The notes beneath the pieces were generated by a model that saw only the letters and a list, made by a program, of their open reading frames with translations, did no database searches and was not told the DNA's origin. Made by a program: the position numbers and the translations under genes. DNA of 62,624 nt from assembly GCA_910589315.1 (NCBI GenBank), contig CAJUTB010000013.1, positions 1-62,624 on the forward strand, read 5' to 3'. Positions 31,469 through 40,407 of the stretch are shown piece by piece. Position 1 is the stretch's first letter. Every line of letters starts with the position of its first letter. The DNA comes from an uncultured Oscillibacter sp. GTDB taxonomy: Bacteria > Bacillota > Clostridia > Oscillospirales > Oscillospiraceae.

Positions 31469-32536
31469 ATGAAGCCATTAAAAATCATCACAGGGAAAAC
31501 CGGAGGCGCAATGAAGGTTGTCCTCTATGGTCCAGAGGGGATTGGGAAATCCACGCTGGCGGCGCAGTTCCCCCGGCCGCTGTTCATTGACACGGAGGGC
31601 AGCACAAAATTTATGGACGTTCCCCGGACGGAACGCCCCACCAGCTGGACGATGCTGATGGAGCAGGTGCATTGCGTCTGGGACAACCCCGGCCTGTGCG
31701 GTACGCTGATCCTCGACACCGCCGACTGGGCGGAACAGCTCTGCATGGCAAATGTTTGTGCGGCCAAAAAGATTTCCAGCATCGAAGACCTGGGCTATGG
31801 CAAAGGGTACAACTATCTGGCAGAAGAATTTGGCCGGCTCCTGAACACCCTGACTGAAATCACGGAGCGGGGATGCAACGTCCTCCTGACGGCTCACGCG
31901 AAGATGAGGAAATTTGAACAGCCGGACGAATTGGGGGCCTATGACCGCTGGGAACTGAAACTGCAAAAAACGGTTTCCCCGCTGGTGAAGGAGTGGGCTG
32001 ATCTGCTCCTGTTCGCCAATTATAAAACATTTTCCGTCGCCGTGGACAAAGCCGGAACCAAACATAAGGCGCAGGGCGGTCAGCGGGTCCTTTATACGTC
32101 GCATCATCCCTGCTGGGACGCAAAGAACCGCCTGGGGCTTCCGGAAGAGCTGCCCTTGCGTTTTGCCCCGCTGGCGGCTTATTTCGGCGCAGGCGGTACG
32201 ACTCCGCCGGAACCAGCGAAACAAACGCCCGCAGAAACGCCGGTCCCGGACCGCCGCCCGCTGAGACCGGAGTCCACTCCTGAAACGCAGGAGCCCAAAG
32301 AAGCCGCCCCGTATGTGCCGGAGGTCCTCAAGCCACTTTTGGAAAGCGCGGGCGTGACTGAGGCGGAAGTTCGGGATGTAATCGCAAAACGGCATGGAAG
32401 TTTCCCGGTCGGGACTCCCTGGGAATCGATGGAACGTGTTGATTTTGTCAACCGCTGGGTAGTCAGACACTGGGACAAAATCGTCCAAATGATTCAAGAA
32501 AATCCGGACCGGTTGCCCGGTCTCGTGCAAAACTGA
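31469..32536 (+). CDS. Sak4-like RecA-family ATPase
   Basis: A 355-residue protein with a P-loop (YGPEGIGKST, 20-29), then FIDTEGSTKFMDV and Walker B region LILDTADWAEQL, in the style of the AAA_24/Sak4 family of phage single-strand annealing proteins related to RadA/Rad51. The C-terminal 100 residues are Pro-rich (AETPVPDRRPLRPE) and probably bind a partner. The pair with DUF669 next to it is usual in such modules. Confidence 0.87.
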   Translation: MKPLKIITGKTGGAMKVVLYGPEGIGKSTLAAQFPRPLFIDTEGSTKFMDVPRTERPTSWTMLMEQVHCVWDNPGLCGTLILDTADWAEQLCMANVCAAKKISSIEDLGYGKGYNYLAEEFGRLLNTLTEITERGCNVLLTAHAKMRKFEQPDELGAYDRWELKLQKTVSPLVKEWADLLLFANYKTFSVAVDKAGTKHKAQGGQRVLYTSHHPCWDAKNRLGLPEELPLRFAPLAAYFGAGGTTPPEPAKQTPAETPVPDRRPLRPESTPETQEPKEAAPYVPEVLKPLLESAGVTEAEVRDVIAKRHGSFPVGTPWESMERVDFVNRWVVRHWDKIVQMIQENPDRLPGLVQN

Positions 32537-32581
32537 TCCAAATCCCATACATTATTAACAACCTGTTAGGAGGAACGATTC

Positions 32582-33109
32582 ATGAGCGACTACGCAAATC
32601 AGCCCCATGCTTTGACCTGGGACGACGAAATTTCCAACGATTCCGGCAGTTTTGTCCTTTTGGAGGAGGGAGATTATTCCTTCAAGGTAACTTCCTTGGA
32701 ACGGACCCATTTCCCAGGTTCCGCCAAACTGCCCCCATGCGACAAGGCTATATATACGTTGGAGGTGGAAACGGACACAGGCGCTGCAATCGTGAAATAC
32801 GAACTGATTCTGTTCTCTACTCTGGAATGGAAACTCTCTGAATTTTTCCGGGCAATCGGGCAGAAAAAACGTGGTGAACCGTTGCGCCCCCGCTGGAAAG
32901 AGGCCGTGGGCGCAACCGGACGCGCCCGCTTCAAGCCCCGGACATACACCAAAAAGGATGGTACGGAAGGGCAAACCAACGGCGTGGAACGATTCTACGA
33001 TTACGATCCCGCTGCCATGCAATCAGCCCGGCAGGCGGCCCAGCCCCAAGTCAACGGGTGGACCCAGGAGCCCACGCAGTCCACCCCTTGGGATGACCTT
33101 CCGTTCTGA
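32582..33109 (+). CDS. DUF669 family phage protein
   Basis: A 175-residue protein with YANQPHALTWDDEISNDSGS and LEEGDYSFKVTSLERTHFPG, characteristic of the DUF669 family found beside Sak4/ERF recombinases. It is believed to bind single-stranded DNA in such loci; this is an inference. ATG 32582 has AGGAGGAACGATT upstream. The stop overlaps the ATG of the helicase gene. Confidence 0.88.
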   Translation: MSDYANQPHALTWDDEISNDSGSFVLLEEGDYSFKVTSLERTHFPGSAKLPPCDKAIYTLEVETDTGAAIVKYELILFSTLEWKLSEFFRAIGQKKRGEPLRPRWKEAVGATGRARFKPRTYTKKDGTEGQTNGVERFYDYDPAAMQSARQAAQPQVNGWTQEPTQSTPWDDLPF

Positions 33110-34692
33110 TGGAGCTGCGCCCTTATCAACAGGCGGCGCTGGAAGCGGTGGAACAGGATTGGAACGGCGAGTATTCCCGCACGCTGCTGGTTCTTCCCAC
33201 CGGCACCGGGAAAACCGTCGTGTTCAGCAAGATCATTGAGGATCAGGTACGCGCCGGCCTGCGCTGCCTGATCCTGGCCCACCGCGGCGAACTCCTGGAA
33301 CAGGCGGCGGATAAGCTGTATCAAACGTCCGGCCTGCGCTGCGCCGTGGAAAAAGCGGAGGAGTCCTGCCTGGACAGTTGGTACATGGTAACGGTGGGTT
33401 CCATCCAGAGCCTCATGCGGGAAACGCGCCTGAATCAGTTTCCGCCCGGCTACTTTGACGTGATCGTTATTGACGAAGCCCATCACGCCCTGTCGGACAG
33501 CTACCAGCGGGTCCTTTCCCATTTCGCGGGGGCCCGCGTCCTGGGCGTCACCGCCACGCCGGACCGGGGCGATATGCGGAACCTCGGGCAGTATTTCCAG
33601 CACCTGGCCTATGAATACACGCTGCCCAAAGCCATCAAAGACGGATACCTGTCCCCCATCAAAGCCGTCACCATTCCTCTGAAGCTGGACCTGTCCGGCG
33701 TGGGCGTCCAGGCGGGGGATTTCAAAAGCGCAGACCTGGACACGGCCCTGGATCCGTACCTCCATCAAATCGCCGGGGAAATGCACCGCTATTGCGAAAA
33801 CCGCAAAACGGTGGTATTCCTGCCGCTGGTGAAAACCTCGCAAAAGTTCCGGGATATTCTGAACGCCAGCGGCTTCCGCGCCGCGGAGGTCAACGGCGGC
33901 AGCGAAGACCGGGCGGAAATCCTCCGGGACTTCGATTCCGGGGCATACAACGTCCTCTGTAATTCCATGCTTCTGACGGAGGGCTGGGATTGCCCCAGCG
34001 TGGATTGCGTGGTGGTGCTGCGGCCTACCAAGGTCCGCTCCCTGTATTGTCAGATGGTGGGACGCGGAACCCGCCTTTCCCCCGGAAAAACGGATTTGCT
34101 CCTTCTGGATTTCCTCTGGCACACCAGCCGCCATGAGCTGTGCCATCCCGCCAGTTTGATCTGCGACTCGGAAGAAGTTGCGAGGAAAATGACCGAAAAT
34201 CTGGTGGCTGCGGCCGGCTGTCCGGCGGACCTGGAACAGGCCGAACAGAAGGCCAGTGAAGATGTGGTCGCCCAACGGGAGGAATCCCTTGCTAAGAAAT
34301 TGGCCGAAATGCGGAGCCGCAAGCGGAAGCTGGTGGACCCGTTGCAGTTTGAAATGAGCATCGCGGCGGAGGACCTGTCCGGATACGTCCCTTCGTTCGG
34401 CTGGGAGATGAAGCCGCCCAGCGTTGAACAACGGGCAAAACTGGAAAACTTAGGGATTTTCCCAGATGAAATTGAATCTGCCGGGAAAGCATCTTTGCTG
34501 CTGGACCGTCTTTCCAAACGGAGGGCAGAGGGCCTGACAACTCCAAAACAAATTCGGCTTCTTGAAGGGAAAGGGTTTCAGAACGTTGGACAATGGCAGT
34601 TTGATACAGCGAAACATCTGATTGATCGAATTGCCGCAAACGGCTGGCGTGTACCCAAGAATATAGTGCCTTCTGAATATACAGGAACGTAA
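33109..34692 (+). CDS. SF2 DEAH-type helicase
   Basis: A 527-residue helicase with Walker A LPTGTGKT (about 28-35), DEAH box (VIDEAHHALSD, about 119), motif III VTATPDRGD and motif VI QMVGRGTRLSP. The C-terminal 150 residues are a separate helical domain (QRAKLENLGIFPDEIE and following) seen in phage helicases. It probably unwinds replication or recombination intermediates. The start overlaps the DUF669 stop (TGATG). Confidence 0.92.
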   Translation: MELRPYQQAALEAVEQDWNGEYSRTLLVLPTGTGKTVVFSKIIEDQVRAGLRCLILAHRGELLEQAADKLYQTSGLRCAVEKAEESCLDSWYMVTVGSIQSLMRETRLNQFPPGYFDVIVIDEAHHALSDSYQRVLSHFAGARVLGVTATPDRGDMRNLGQYFQHLAYEYTLPKAIKDGYLSPIKAVTIPLKLDLSGVGVQAGDFKSADLDTALDPYLHQIAGEMHRYCENRKTVVFLPLVKTSQKFRDILNASGFRAAEVNGGSEDRAEILRDFDSGAYNVLCNSMLLTEGWDCPSVDCVVVLRPTKVRSLYCQMVGRGTRLSPGKTDLLLLDFLWHTSRHELCHPASLICDSEEVARKMTENLVAAAGCPADLEQAEQKASEDVVAQREESLAKKLAEMRSRKRKLVDPLQFEMSIAAEDLSGYVPSFGWEMKPPSVEQRAKLENLGIFPDEIESAGKASLLLDRLSKRRAEGLTTPKQIRLLEGKGFQNVGQWQFDTAKHLIDRIAANGWRVPKNIVPSEYTGT

Positions 34693-34696
34693 ATAT

Positions 34697-36955
34697 ATGA
34701 CAAACAAAACCGAAATCCTTTCCGCATTGGATGCCATTGATCCTGCGGAATTGGATTACCAGGATTGGCTGAATGTCGGCATGGCGTTGAAGATGGAGCG
34801 TTTCACCGTCGATGTTTGGGAGGCTTGGAGCCGCCGGGACCCGGCGCGGTATCATTTAGGCGAATGCCTGAAAAAGTGGGAATCTTTCCAGGGAAGCGAA
34901 CATCCTGTCACTGCGGGCACGATCGTAGCGATGGCTCGTTCCAGAGGCTGGCAGTCGGCTGTGACCGGCGGGCGGATATTGGGCTGGGACGACATGATAG
35001 GCGTCGGCGAGTCGTGTTCCGGTGTGGTGGTGGATCAGAACTGGGTGGAAGACCGCGAAACGGCGGAGCCGAAGGTTTGGGATCCCGCCCGCCAGCTGAT
35101 TACATACCTGGAAGCCCTTTTCAGCTCGGAGGATTATGTTGGCTACGTAACGCGCAGTTTTCAGAAAAACGTTGACGGAAAACAGAAATATTTCCCCCAG
35201 AAGGGACGGTTCGACCGTACCGCCGGGAAACTCATTGAAGATTTGGAAAAATGTAACGGCGATATCGGCAAAGTTCTCGGGGATTACAACCCCAAAGCGG
35301 GGGCCTGGATTCGCTTCAACCCCCTGGACGGCAAGGACGCCTCCGATAAACATGTAACGGATTTCCGGTTCGCCCTGGTGGAATCGGACACATTGCCCAT
35401 CGGAAAGCAGAACGCCATTCTCAGAGCGTTGGAACTCCCAATCGCGGCGTTGGTGCATTCCGGCGGGAAAAGCCTCCATGCGATTGTTCGCGTCGACGCG
35501 GTCAGTTATGAGGATTACCGTAAGAAAGTCGATTATCTGTATCGCATTTGTGACAAAAACGGCCTGATTCTCGACCATCAGAATCGGAATCCATCCCGCC
35601 TGAGCCGGATGCCCGGCGTAATACGGGATGGGGAAAAGCAATTTCTGATTGACACCAACCTTGGGAAAGCCTCCTGGGCGGAATGGCAGGAGTGGATTGA
35701 GAGCATCAACGACGACCTGCCGGACCCGGAAGATGAACTTTTGACCGATTTGCCGGAGCTTGCGCCTGCATTGATTGAAAATGTGCTCCGCCAAGGCCAC
35801 AAAATGCTCTTGGCCGGCCCAAGCAAGGCGGGCAAGAGCTACGCGCTGATCGAACTGGCCGTCTGCCTCGCGGAGGGCCTTCGCTGGATGGGATTCCAGT
35901 GCGCCCAGGGAAAAGTCTTGTATGTCAACCTGGAACTGGATCGGGCAAGCTGCCTCCACCGGTTCCGGGACGTGCGGCAGGCCATGGGCGCGCCATCCAA
36001 AAACAGCGTGGATATCTGGAACCTTCGCGGACATTCCATTCCAATGGACAAACTGGCCCCCAAATTGATTCGCCGCGCCATGAAGAAAAATTACCTTGCC
36101 GTTATCATTGACCCGATTTACAAGGTTATCACCGGCGACGAAAACAGCGCCGACCAAATGGCGCGTTTTTGCAACCAATTTGACAAAGTTTGTACCGAAC
36201 TGAGCTGCGCCGTGATCTACTGCCATCATCATAGCAAAGGAAATCAGGGCGGCAAACGCTCCATGGACCGCGCCAGCGGTTCCGGTGTATTCGCCCGGGA
36301 CCCGGACGCACTCCTGGACCTCATTGAACTGCCGGTAAGCGAAGATCTTCGCAAGCAGGAGATCAACAACGCCGTGGGCCGGGCATGTAGGCTGGCCCTC
36401 CTGGCGGCGGGGAAATTGGAGGAAGTCAGCCAGGATGCTCTGTGCAGTGAAAAAGCCGCCCTAGAGGCTTGCAGGGCCGTTTTGGATGCGGAGGGATTCC
36501 AGGGTATTCAGAAGGCCGCAGAGACCGCCAGAAGGGCCGCAGAAGGCCGCACTGCATGGCGTATTGAGGGGACCCTCCGGGAGTTCCCGAAATTTGCGCC
36601 GGTGAATGTCTGGTTTGATTTCCCCATCCACCGCTGTGATGAGACCGGCGTCCTGGGCGACATCGACCCGGATAAAGAACTCCCGGCATGGCAGCCCCCG
36701 AAGAAAAGCCGGGGGAACGATGCCCGGCAAAAGGAGACCGTTGACACATTGGCCTGTGCATTCAGCTGGTGCGATGCCGACGGCTCCGGACAGGTGAGCA
36801 TCGCCAAGCTGATGGAGCACACCAAAAAATCCAGGAATTGGGTCAAAGATCAAGTGGACGCCCACCCGGATTTTTGCCGCAAAAATGGGGTTGTGTCCAG
36901 GGTGTCAAAGGTGTCAAATGACAGTGTGACAGGGGGTGTCAAAAGTGTCAATTGA
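34697..36955 (+). CDS. Phage primase-helicase (PriCT/RepA-type)
   Basis: A 752-residue fusion. N-terminal PriCT-like domain (about 8-75; DYQDWLNVGMALK), then a central region of primase character (about 100-320; YNPKAGAWIRFNPLDG, RNPSRLSRMPG) and a RepA/DnaB-like AAA domain (about 355-560; MLLAGPSKAGKSYAL Walker A, AVIIDPIYKV and YCHHHSKG motifs). The C-terminus is coded by the first units of a TGTCA repeat array, a likely replication origin, which overlaps the gene's stop. Confidence 0.9.
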   Translation: MTNKTEILSALDAIDPAELDYQDWLNVGMALKMERFTVDVWEAWSRRDPARYHLGECLKKWESFQGSEHPVTAGTIVAMARSRGWQSAVTGGRILGWDDMIGVGESCSGVVVDQNWVEDRETAEPKVWDPARQLITYLEALFSSEDYVGYVTRSFQKNVDGKQKYFPQKGRFDRTAGKLIEDLEKCNGDIGKVLGDYNPKAGAWIRFNPLDGKDASDKHVTDFRFALVESDTLPIGKQNAILRALELPIAALVHSGGKSLHAIVRVDAVSYEDYRKKVDYLYRICDKNGLILDHQNRNPSRLSRMPGVIRDGEKQFLIDTNLGKASWAEWQEWIESINDDLPDPEDELLTDLPELAPALIENVLRQGHKMLLAGPSKAGKSYALIELAVCLAEGLRWMGFQCAQGKVLYVNLELDRASCLHRFRDVRQAMGAPSKNSVDIWNLRGHSIPMDKLAPKLIRRAMKKNYLAVIIDPIYKVITGDENSADQMARFCNQFDKVCTELSCAVIYCHHHSKGNQGGKRSMDRASGSGVFARDPDALLDLIELPVSEDLRKQEINNAVGRACRLALLAAGKLEEVSQDALCSEKAALEACRAVLDAEGFQGIQKAAETARRAAEGRTAWRIEGTLREFPKFAPVNVWFDFPIHRCDETGVLGDIDPDKELPAWQPPKKSRGNDARQKETVDTLACAFSWCDADGSGQVSIAKLMEHTKKSRNWVKDQVDAHPDFCRKNGVVSRVSKVSNDSVTGGVKSVN

Positions 36956-37080
36956 CAGGGTATCAAACTGTGACAGTGGGTGTCAAAAAAGGGGGTGTCA
37001 AAAGCCCCCCTATAAGGGGGGGCTTTTGACACACACCCCCCTTTTGACACCCCACCCTTAGCGCGAGAAAAAATGACACT
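36898..37080. repeat. TGTCA iteron array and long palindrome (candidate replication origin)
   Basis: About eleven TGTCA/TGACA motifs occur in 180 bp, starting inside the last codons of the primase-helicase gene. Several occur as GTGTCAAA. In the middle a 16-bp stem GTGTCAAAAGCCCCCC (36995-37010) with its complement (37017-37032) flanks TATAAG; outside it the inverted similarity continues to about 36978 and 37053 in imperfect form. Iterons next to a primase/helicase gene are typical of phage origins. The hairpin could also terminate transcription. Confidence 0.6.
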
Positions 37081-37097
37081 TCAGCGAGGTGAAGAAA

Positions 37098-37499
37098 ATG
37101 TCAATTGAATTTTTCATGCCGATGATCCCGCCCACCGCCACGCACCAGGAAAAGAAATGGCGTGTTGTAAAGGGCAAGCCGGTAAGCTACGATCCCCCCG
37201 AAGTAGCGGCAGCCCGGTCAAAGCTGATCGCCCACCTGGCACGGCACAAACCGGACCGGCCATTGGAGGGCGGGGTGTGTCTGCTTGTGAAGTGGTGTTT
37301 TCCCAGGGGGAAACATAAGAACGGCGCGTATCGGACCACCAGGCCAGACACGGACAACCTGCAAAAGCTCCTCAAGGACTGTATGACCGCTGTGGGGTTC
37401 TGGAAGGATGATGCACAAGTGGCCTCAGAGACATGTGAAAAGTTTTGGGCCGAGGTTCCAGGGATTTACGTCCGTGCGGAGGAGCTGAAGGAGGATTAG
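37098..37499 (+). CDS. rusA: RusA-family Holliday junction resolvase
   Basis: A 133-residue RusA protein. The N-terminal FFMPMIPPTATHQEK block and central RPDTDNLQKLLKDCMTAV, which carries the catalytic Asp residues (PDTDN and the D of KDCM), are both present, plus DDAQVA near the C-terminus. It resolves Holliday junctions made during phage recombination. ATG 37098 follows GAGGTGAAG. An IS200/IS605 element is inserted directly behind the stop codon, so the gene itself is intact. Confidence 0.93.
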   Translation: MSIEFFMPMIPPTATHQEKKWRVVKGKPVSYDPPEVAAARSKLIAHLARHKPDRPLEGGVCLLVKWCFPRGKHKNGAYRTTRPDTDNLQKLLKDCMTAVGFWKDDAQVASETCEKFWAEVPGIYVRAEELKED

Positions 37500-37501
37500 G
37501 C

Positions 37502-37640
37502 TTGACACTCCCCACAGCTAAAGCCGGGGGATTCTCGGTTCACTGACTACGGCCTGCACCATGCAAGGACTTACACAATCTCCCCGAGCGTATAGGTTCC
37601 GGTGTGTCCCACCGTACCATATGTACCGGCTACGCCAACA
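37502..37640 (-). ncRNA. Predicted omega-RNA (right-end RNA) of TnpB
   Basis: In IS200/IS605 elements the 3' end of tnpB and the right end are transcribed as a guide RNA whose scaffold ends at the RE and whose guide is the flanking DNA. Here the guide would begin at about 37501 and read GCCTAATCCTCCTTCAGC, which is the complement of the last rusA codons. The scaffold fold and ends are inferred, not shown. Confidence 0.5.
37510..37530 (-). repeat. Right-end hairpin of the IS element
   Basis: Minus strand CCCCCGGC-TTTA-GCTGTGGGG folds into an 8-bp stem with one wobble pair and a bulged T. It is the site recognised by TnpA at the RE. Confidence 0.8.
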
Positions 37641-38742
37641 GGCGCAGGCCTTCATTCAAGATATTCTTTGCGGCGTTCACGTCCCTGTGATGGGCAGCGC
37701 CGCAAACGGGGCAAGTCCACTCACGCACCGACAAATCCTTTGTACCAGGCCACTGAGCGCCGCAAGCGGAACAAAGCTGGCTGGATGGAAAGAAACGGTC
37801 AACCGTGACCACCTGTTTTCCATACCATACGGCCTTATACTCCAACTGCCGCCGGAACTCACCCCAAGAAGCGTCAGAGATGGACCGGGCCAGCTTATGG
37901 TTCTTCACCATATTTGACGGGGCTAAATCTTCAATGGCTATCAGGTCGTAGCGGCGCACTAAGTCGGTAGACAGCTTGTGGAGCATATCAGACCGCTGGT
38001 TAGAGATATGTTCATGGAGCCGAGCAACTTTGATTCTTGCTTTTTCCCGGCGACCGCTCCCCTTTGTTTTTCGGGAGAGCTGCCGCTGGAGCTTGGCAAG
38101 TTTCTTCTGGCTCTTGGTCAGGTGCTTATGATTTGGGTATTCAGTTCCATCAGAGGTGATTGCAAATGCTTTCAGCCCCATATCAAGACCGACCGCCGCC
38201 CCGGTAGATGGTAATGGTTCAATCTCTACATCGGTACAGCACAAGGAAACGAAGTATTTCCCGCTGGGATTTTGGATGACCGTCGCGGACAGGATACGCC
38301 CCTTGACCTCCTTGCTGATACGGCATCTCACAAGACCGAGTTTGGGAATCTGTACCGCTTTGCCCAGCGCTTTGATGTTCTCCCCAACGCGCTTGCTTTT
38401 GTAGCTTCTCCGATGGTCGCGCTTGCTCTTGAACCGTGGATAGCCGGGTTTCTGGCCTTGCTTCACACGCCGGAAGAAGTTCTGATAGGCAGTGTCTAGC
38501 GATTGCAGAGCCGCTTGGAGAGCAGTTGCATCCACTTCTCGCAACCATTCCAATTCCTTTTTCAGGGCTGTTAAGGATTTGTCTTGTTGGAATCTTGTAG
38601 GGGATTTTCCAGTCTGCTTATACTGCTCCATTCTCTCGGCAAGGAAATGGTTGAATACGAACCGGCAGCAGCCAAACGTCCTTTGTATTTGCTGTATCTG
38701 CGTTGTGCTGGGATAGATACGGAATTTATAGCTGTATTCCAT
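37630..38742 (-). CDS. tnpB: RNA-guided endonuclease TnpB (IS200/IS605)
   Basis: A 370-residue TnpB. The RuvC triad is intact: Asp187 in GLDMGLKAF, Glu271 in IAIEDL, Asp354 in HHRDVNAAKN. The zinc finger has CSACG (324-327) and CPVCG (344-347). The length matches compact TnpB proteins, the likely ancestors of Cas12. TnpB cuts the donor joint at its own element's excised site with a guide from the RE. It follows tnpA by 9 bp. Confidence 0.94.
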   Translation of the reverse strand: MEYSYKFRIYPSTTQIQQIQRTFGCCRFVFNHFLAERMEQYKQTGKSPTRFQQDKSLTALKKELEWLREVDATALQAALQSLDTAYQNFFRRVKQGQKPGYPRFKSKRDHRRSYKSKRVGENIKALGKAVQIPKLGLVRCRISKEVKGRILSATVIQNPSGKYFVSLCCTDVEIEPLPSTGAAVGLDMGLKAFAITSDGTEYPNHKHLTKSQKKLAKLQRQLSRKTKGSGRREKARIKVARLHEHISNQRSDMLHKLSTDLVRRYDLIAIEDLAPSNMVKNHKLARSISDASWGEFRRQLEYKAVWYGKQVVTVDRFFPSSQLCSACGAQWPGTKDLSVREWTCPVCGAAHHRDVNAAKNILNEGLRLLA

Positions 38743-38751
38743 CTCAACACC

Positions 38752-39144
38752 TCACACATTCTTCTGGTTCTCTATGTACTGCTTGATGACAGACAAAGGA
38801 GCGCCCCCGACAGTAGAGACAAAGTAGGAGTTTGTCCACAGCGATGGTAGTCGAGAGCAAAGCCATCCGTATTCTTGCCTCAAAACACGGGAAGTCCGGC
38901 CCTTAATCAACTTCACCGCTTTATGAATACCGAATTGTGGGTCTACCTCCATGAGCAAATGTACATGGTCAGGCATGATTTCCATCTCTATGATGTCGAT
39001 ACGAAACTCGTTGCAAATTTCCTCTATGAGTTCCTTCAATCGCACATCGACACCATTGACCAAGACCTTTCGGCGGTATTTTGGACACCAGACCACATGA
39101 TATTTACAGGAGTACACCACGTTATGATTGCTTTTATATTCCAT
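38752..39144 (-). CDS. tnpA: IS200/IS605 Y1 transposase TnpA
   Basis: A 130-residue single-domain HUH transposase. His60 and His62 in MPDHVHLL form the metal site, and Tyr123 in VIKQYIENQ is the nucleophile. TnpA excises and inserts the element as single-stranded DNA through the end hairpins. The ATG 39144 gives the family's usual start MEYKSNHNVVYSCKYHVVW. Intact. Confidence 0.95.
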   Translation of the reverse strand: MEYKSNHNVVYSCKYHVVWCPKYRRKVLVNGVDVRLKELIEEICNEFRIDIIEMEIMPDHVHLLMEVDPQFGIHKAVKLIKGRTSRVLRQEYGWLCSRLPSLWTNSYFVSTVGGAPLSVIKQYIENQKNV

Positions 39145-39213
39145 AGAAATATTATACAACCAATACCTATCTAATGCAACAACTATTTTCGCAGAAAAAA
39201 GAGCGCCTTATAT

Positions 39214-39234
39214 CCCCATACCTAAAGGCAGGGG
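39214..39234 (-). repeat. Left-end hairpin of the IS element
   Basis: Minus strand CCCCTGCC-TTTA-GGTATGGGG folds like the right-end hairpin, including the bulged T at the same position. Confidence 0.8.
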
Positions 39235-39274
39235 CTTTACGGCGCATTTGGTAAGGAGTGTGGACTATACTCTA

Positions 39275-39490
39275 ATGAAACAGAGCGGTTTCCCGAAACG
39301 ATTGCGCTATTTGCGCGACCGGCACCGGATGAAGCGCAAAACACTGGGAGAGTGTTGTGGTATGAGCAAGGATATGATTGGGAAATATGAACGTGGGGAA
39401 CGAGAGCCTTCTGTTAAAAATCTTATTCGTCTTGCGGATTTTTTTAACGTGTCGACAGACTATCTCCTTGGGCGTGAAAAAAATTTTTAA
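39275..39490 (+). CDS. XRE-family regulator, small (71 aa)
   Basis: The whole 71-residue protein is an XRE helix-turn-helix: LRDRHRMKRKTLGECCGMSKDMIGKYERGEREPSVKNLIRLADFFNVSTDYLLG. It lies between the early/replication region and the packaging genes, a place where late-gene activators are often found. The AAGGAG before its ATG is about 17 bases away, and the IS insertion sits just before it, so its original upstream region may have been altered. Confidence 0.88.
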   Translation: MKQSGFPKRLRYLRDRHRMKRKTLGECCGMSKDMIGKYERGEREPSVKNLIRLADFFNVSTDYLLGREKNF

Positions 39491-39596
39491 GCTGCCCACC
39501 AGGAGGGGGAAAATTGCCTCAAACCTGTGTTATGATAAGACTACGGAGGTTCCTCCTGCCTCCGCATTCTTCCTTTTACGCCTTGCCTGGGTTGGC

Positions 39597-39617
39597 GGGG
39601 GCGGCACTGCCGCCCCC
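39597..39617 (+). terminator. GC hairpin upstream of the terminase genes
   Basis: GGGGGCG and CGCCCCC around a short loop, between the XRE gene and the small terminase gene. No T run follows. It might be an attenuator or a cos/pac-type structure; there is no evidence to decide. Confidence 0.35.
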
Positions 39618-39662
39618 GTACAGGCCCAATATTACACAAAATTTTCTTTGAGAGGTGGGGAT

Positions 39663-40178
39663 ATGGCATTAACACCGAAACAGGAACGATTTGTACAGGA
39701 ATATTTGGTGGACCTCAATGCCACCGCTGCCGCGAAAAGAGCGGGATACAGCGAGAAAACAGCCGGCGAACAGGCTGCGCGGCTGTTAACGAATGTTAAG
39801 ATTCAGCTTGCAATTCAGGAGGCACAGAAATTACTTAGAAATCGTACTGAGATTACCCAAGATATGGTCATCCGTGAAACGGCAAAGCTGGCTTTTTTCG
39901 ATATTCGGAAGATGTTCGATAAAGACGGAAAGCCTCTTGATATATCCAATCTAGATGACGATACAGCCGCTGCTTTGGTGGGGCTGGATGTTCAAGACGT
40001 GTATGAGTTCAACAACGACGAAAAGCAGTTTATCGGCTATATCAAAAAATACAAGATGGCTGATAAACTGAAAGCTTTGGAGCTTTTGGGTAAGCGATTC
40101 GGCACCTGGGAGCCGCAGAATAAACAACAGACCGCCGTGGAGGATTTGACCGCGCTGGCGGAGAAATTGAGGGTGTGA
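39663..40178 (+). CDS. Terminase small subunit
   Basis: A 171-residue terminase_2 family protein, beginning MALTPKQERFVQEYLVDLNATAAAKRAGYSEKTAGEQAARLL, the N-terminal HTH that recognises the packaging site. Central DMVIRETAKLAFFDIRKMF follows. ATG 39663 is preceded by GAGGTGGGG. It comes before the large subunit, with a small DUF551 gene in between. Confidence 0.93.
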   Translation: MALTPKQERFVQEYLVDLNATAAAKRAGYSEKTAGEQAARLLTNVKIQLAIQEAQKLLRNRTEITQDMVIRETAKLAFFDIRKMFDKDGKPLDISNLDDDTAAALVGLDVQDVYEFNNDEKQFIGYIKKYKMADKLKALELLGKRFGTWEPQNKQQTAVEDLTALAEKLRV

Positions 40179-40182
40179 GAAG

Positions 40183-40407
40183 ATGGAATGGATTAGTGTG
40201 AAAGATAAAATGCCAACAGGGTATGTCTTTATTGAAGAAGGGCTTGCAGAACCAGAAGAATACATTGTCCATGTAAAAGGGGCGGAATCCTCCACAACAG
40301 CAATGTTTGATGGGGAAAAGTTTGTAAAATCTGTCTTTGAAGATATCGGTGGATTTGCAGACGAGATAGATTATTGGATGCCGCTCCCGGAGCCGCCGAA
40401 ATCATGA
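40183..40407 (+). CDS. DUF551 family protein
   Basis: A 74-residue protein with the family start MEWISVKDKMPTGYVFI and the ending YWMPLPEPP. DUF551 proteins are common in prophages without a known function. It starts 5 bp after the terminase small-subunit stop and overlaps the large-subunit start by four bases. Confidence 0.88.
   Translation: MEWISVKDKMPTGYVFIEEGLAEPEEYIVHVKGAESSTTAMFDGEKFVKSVFEDIGGFADEIDYWMPLPEPPKS

Larger units (their letters stand above)
37502..39250 (-). mobile_element. IS200/IS605-family element with tnpA and tnpB
   Basis: Complete element of about 1.75 kb with tnpA and tnpB in the same leftward direction. Both ends carry matching hairpins: an eight-base stem with one bulged T and a TTTA loop (37510-37530 at the tnpB end; 39214-39234 at the tnpA end). 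The upstream flank reads TTAC on the minus strand (39254-39251), a typical 5' target for this family, and there is no target duplication. Removing it would restore rusA directly followed by the XRE gene. Confidence 0.9.

Noticed and set aside
33001..34431. Minus-strand frame of 476 codons across the helicase gene
   Set aside because: Shadow of the helicase frame; composition of the translation (Gln/His/Arg rich) is that of a reverse-strand artefact.
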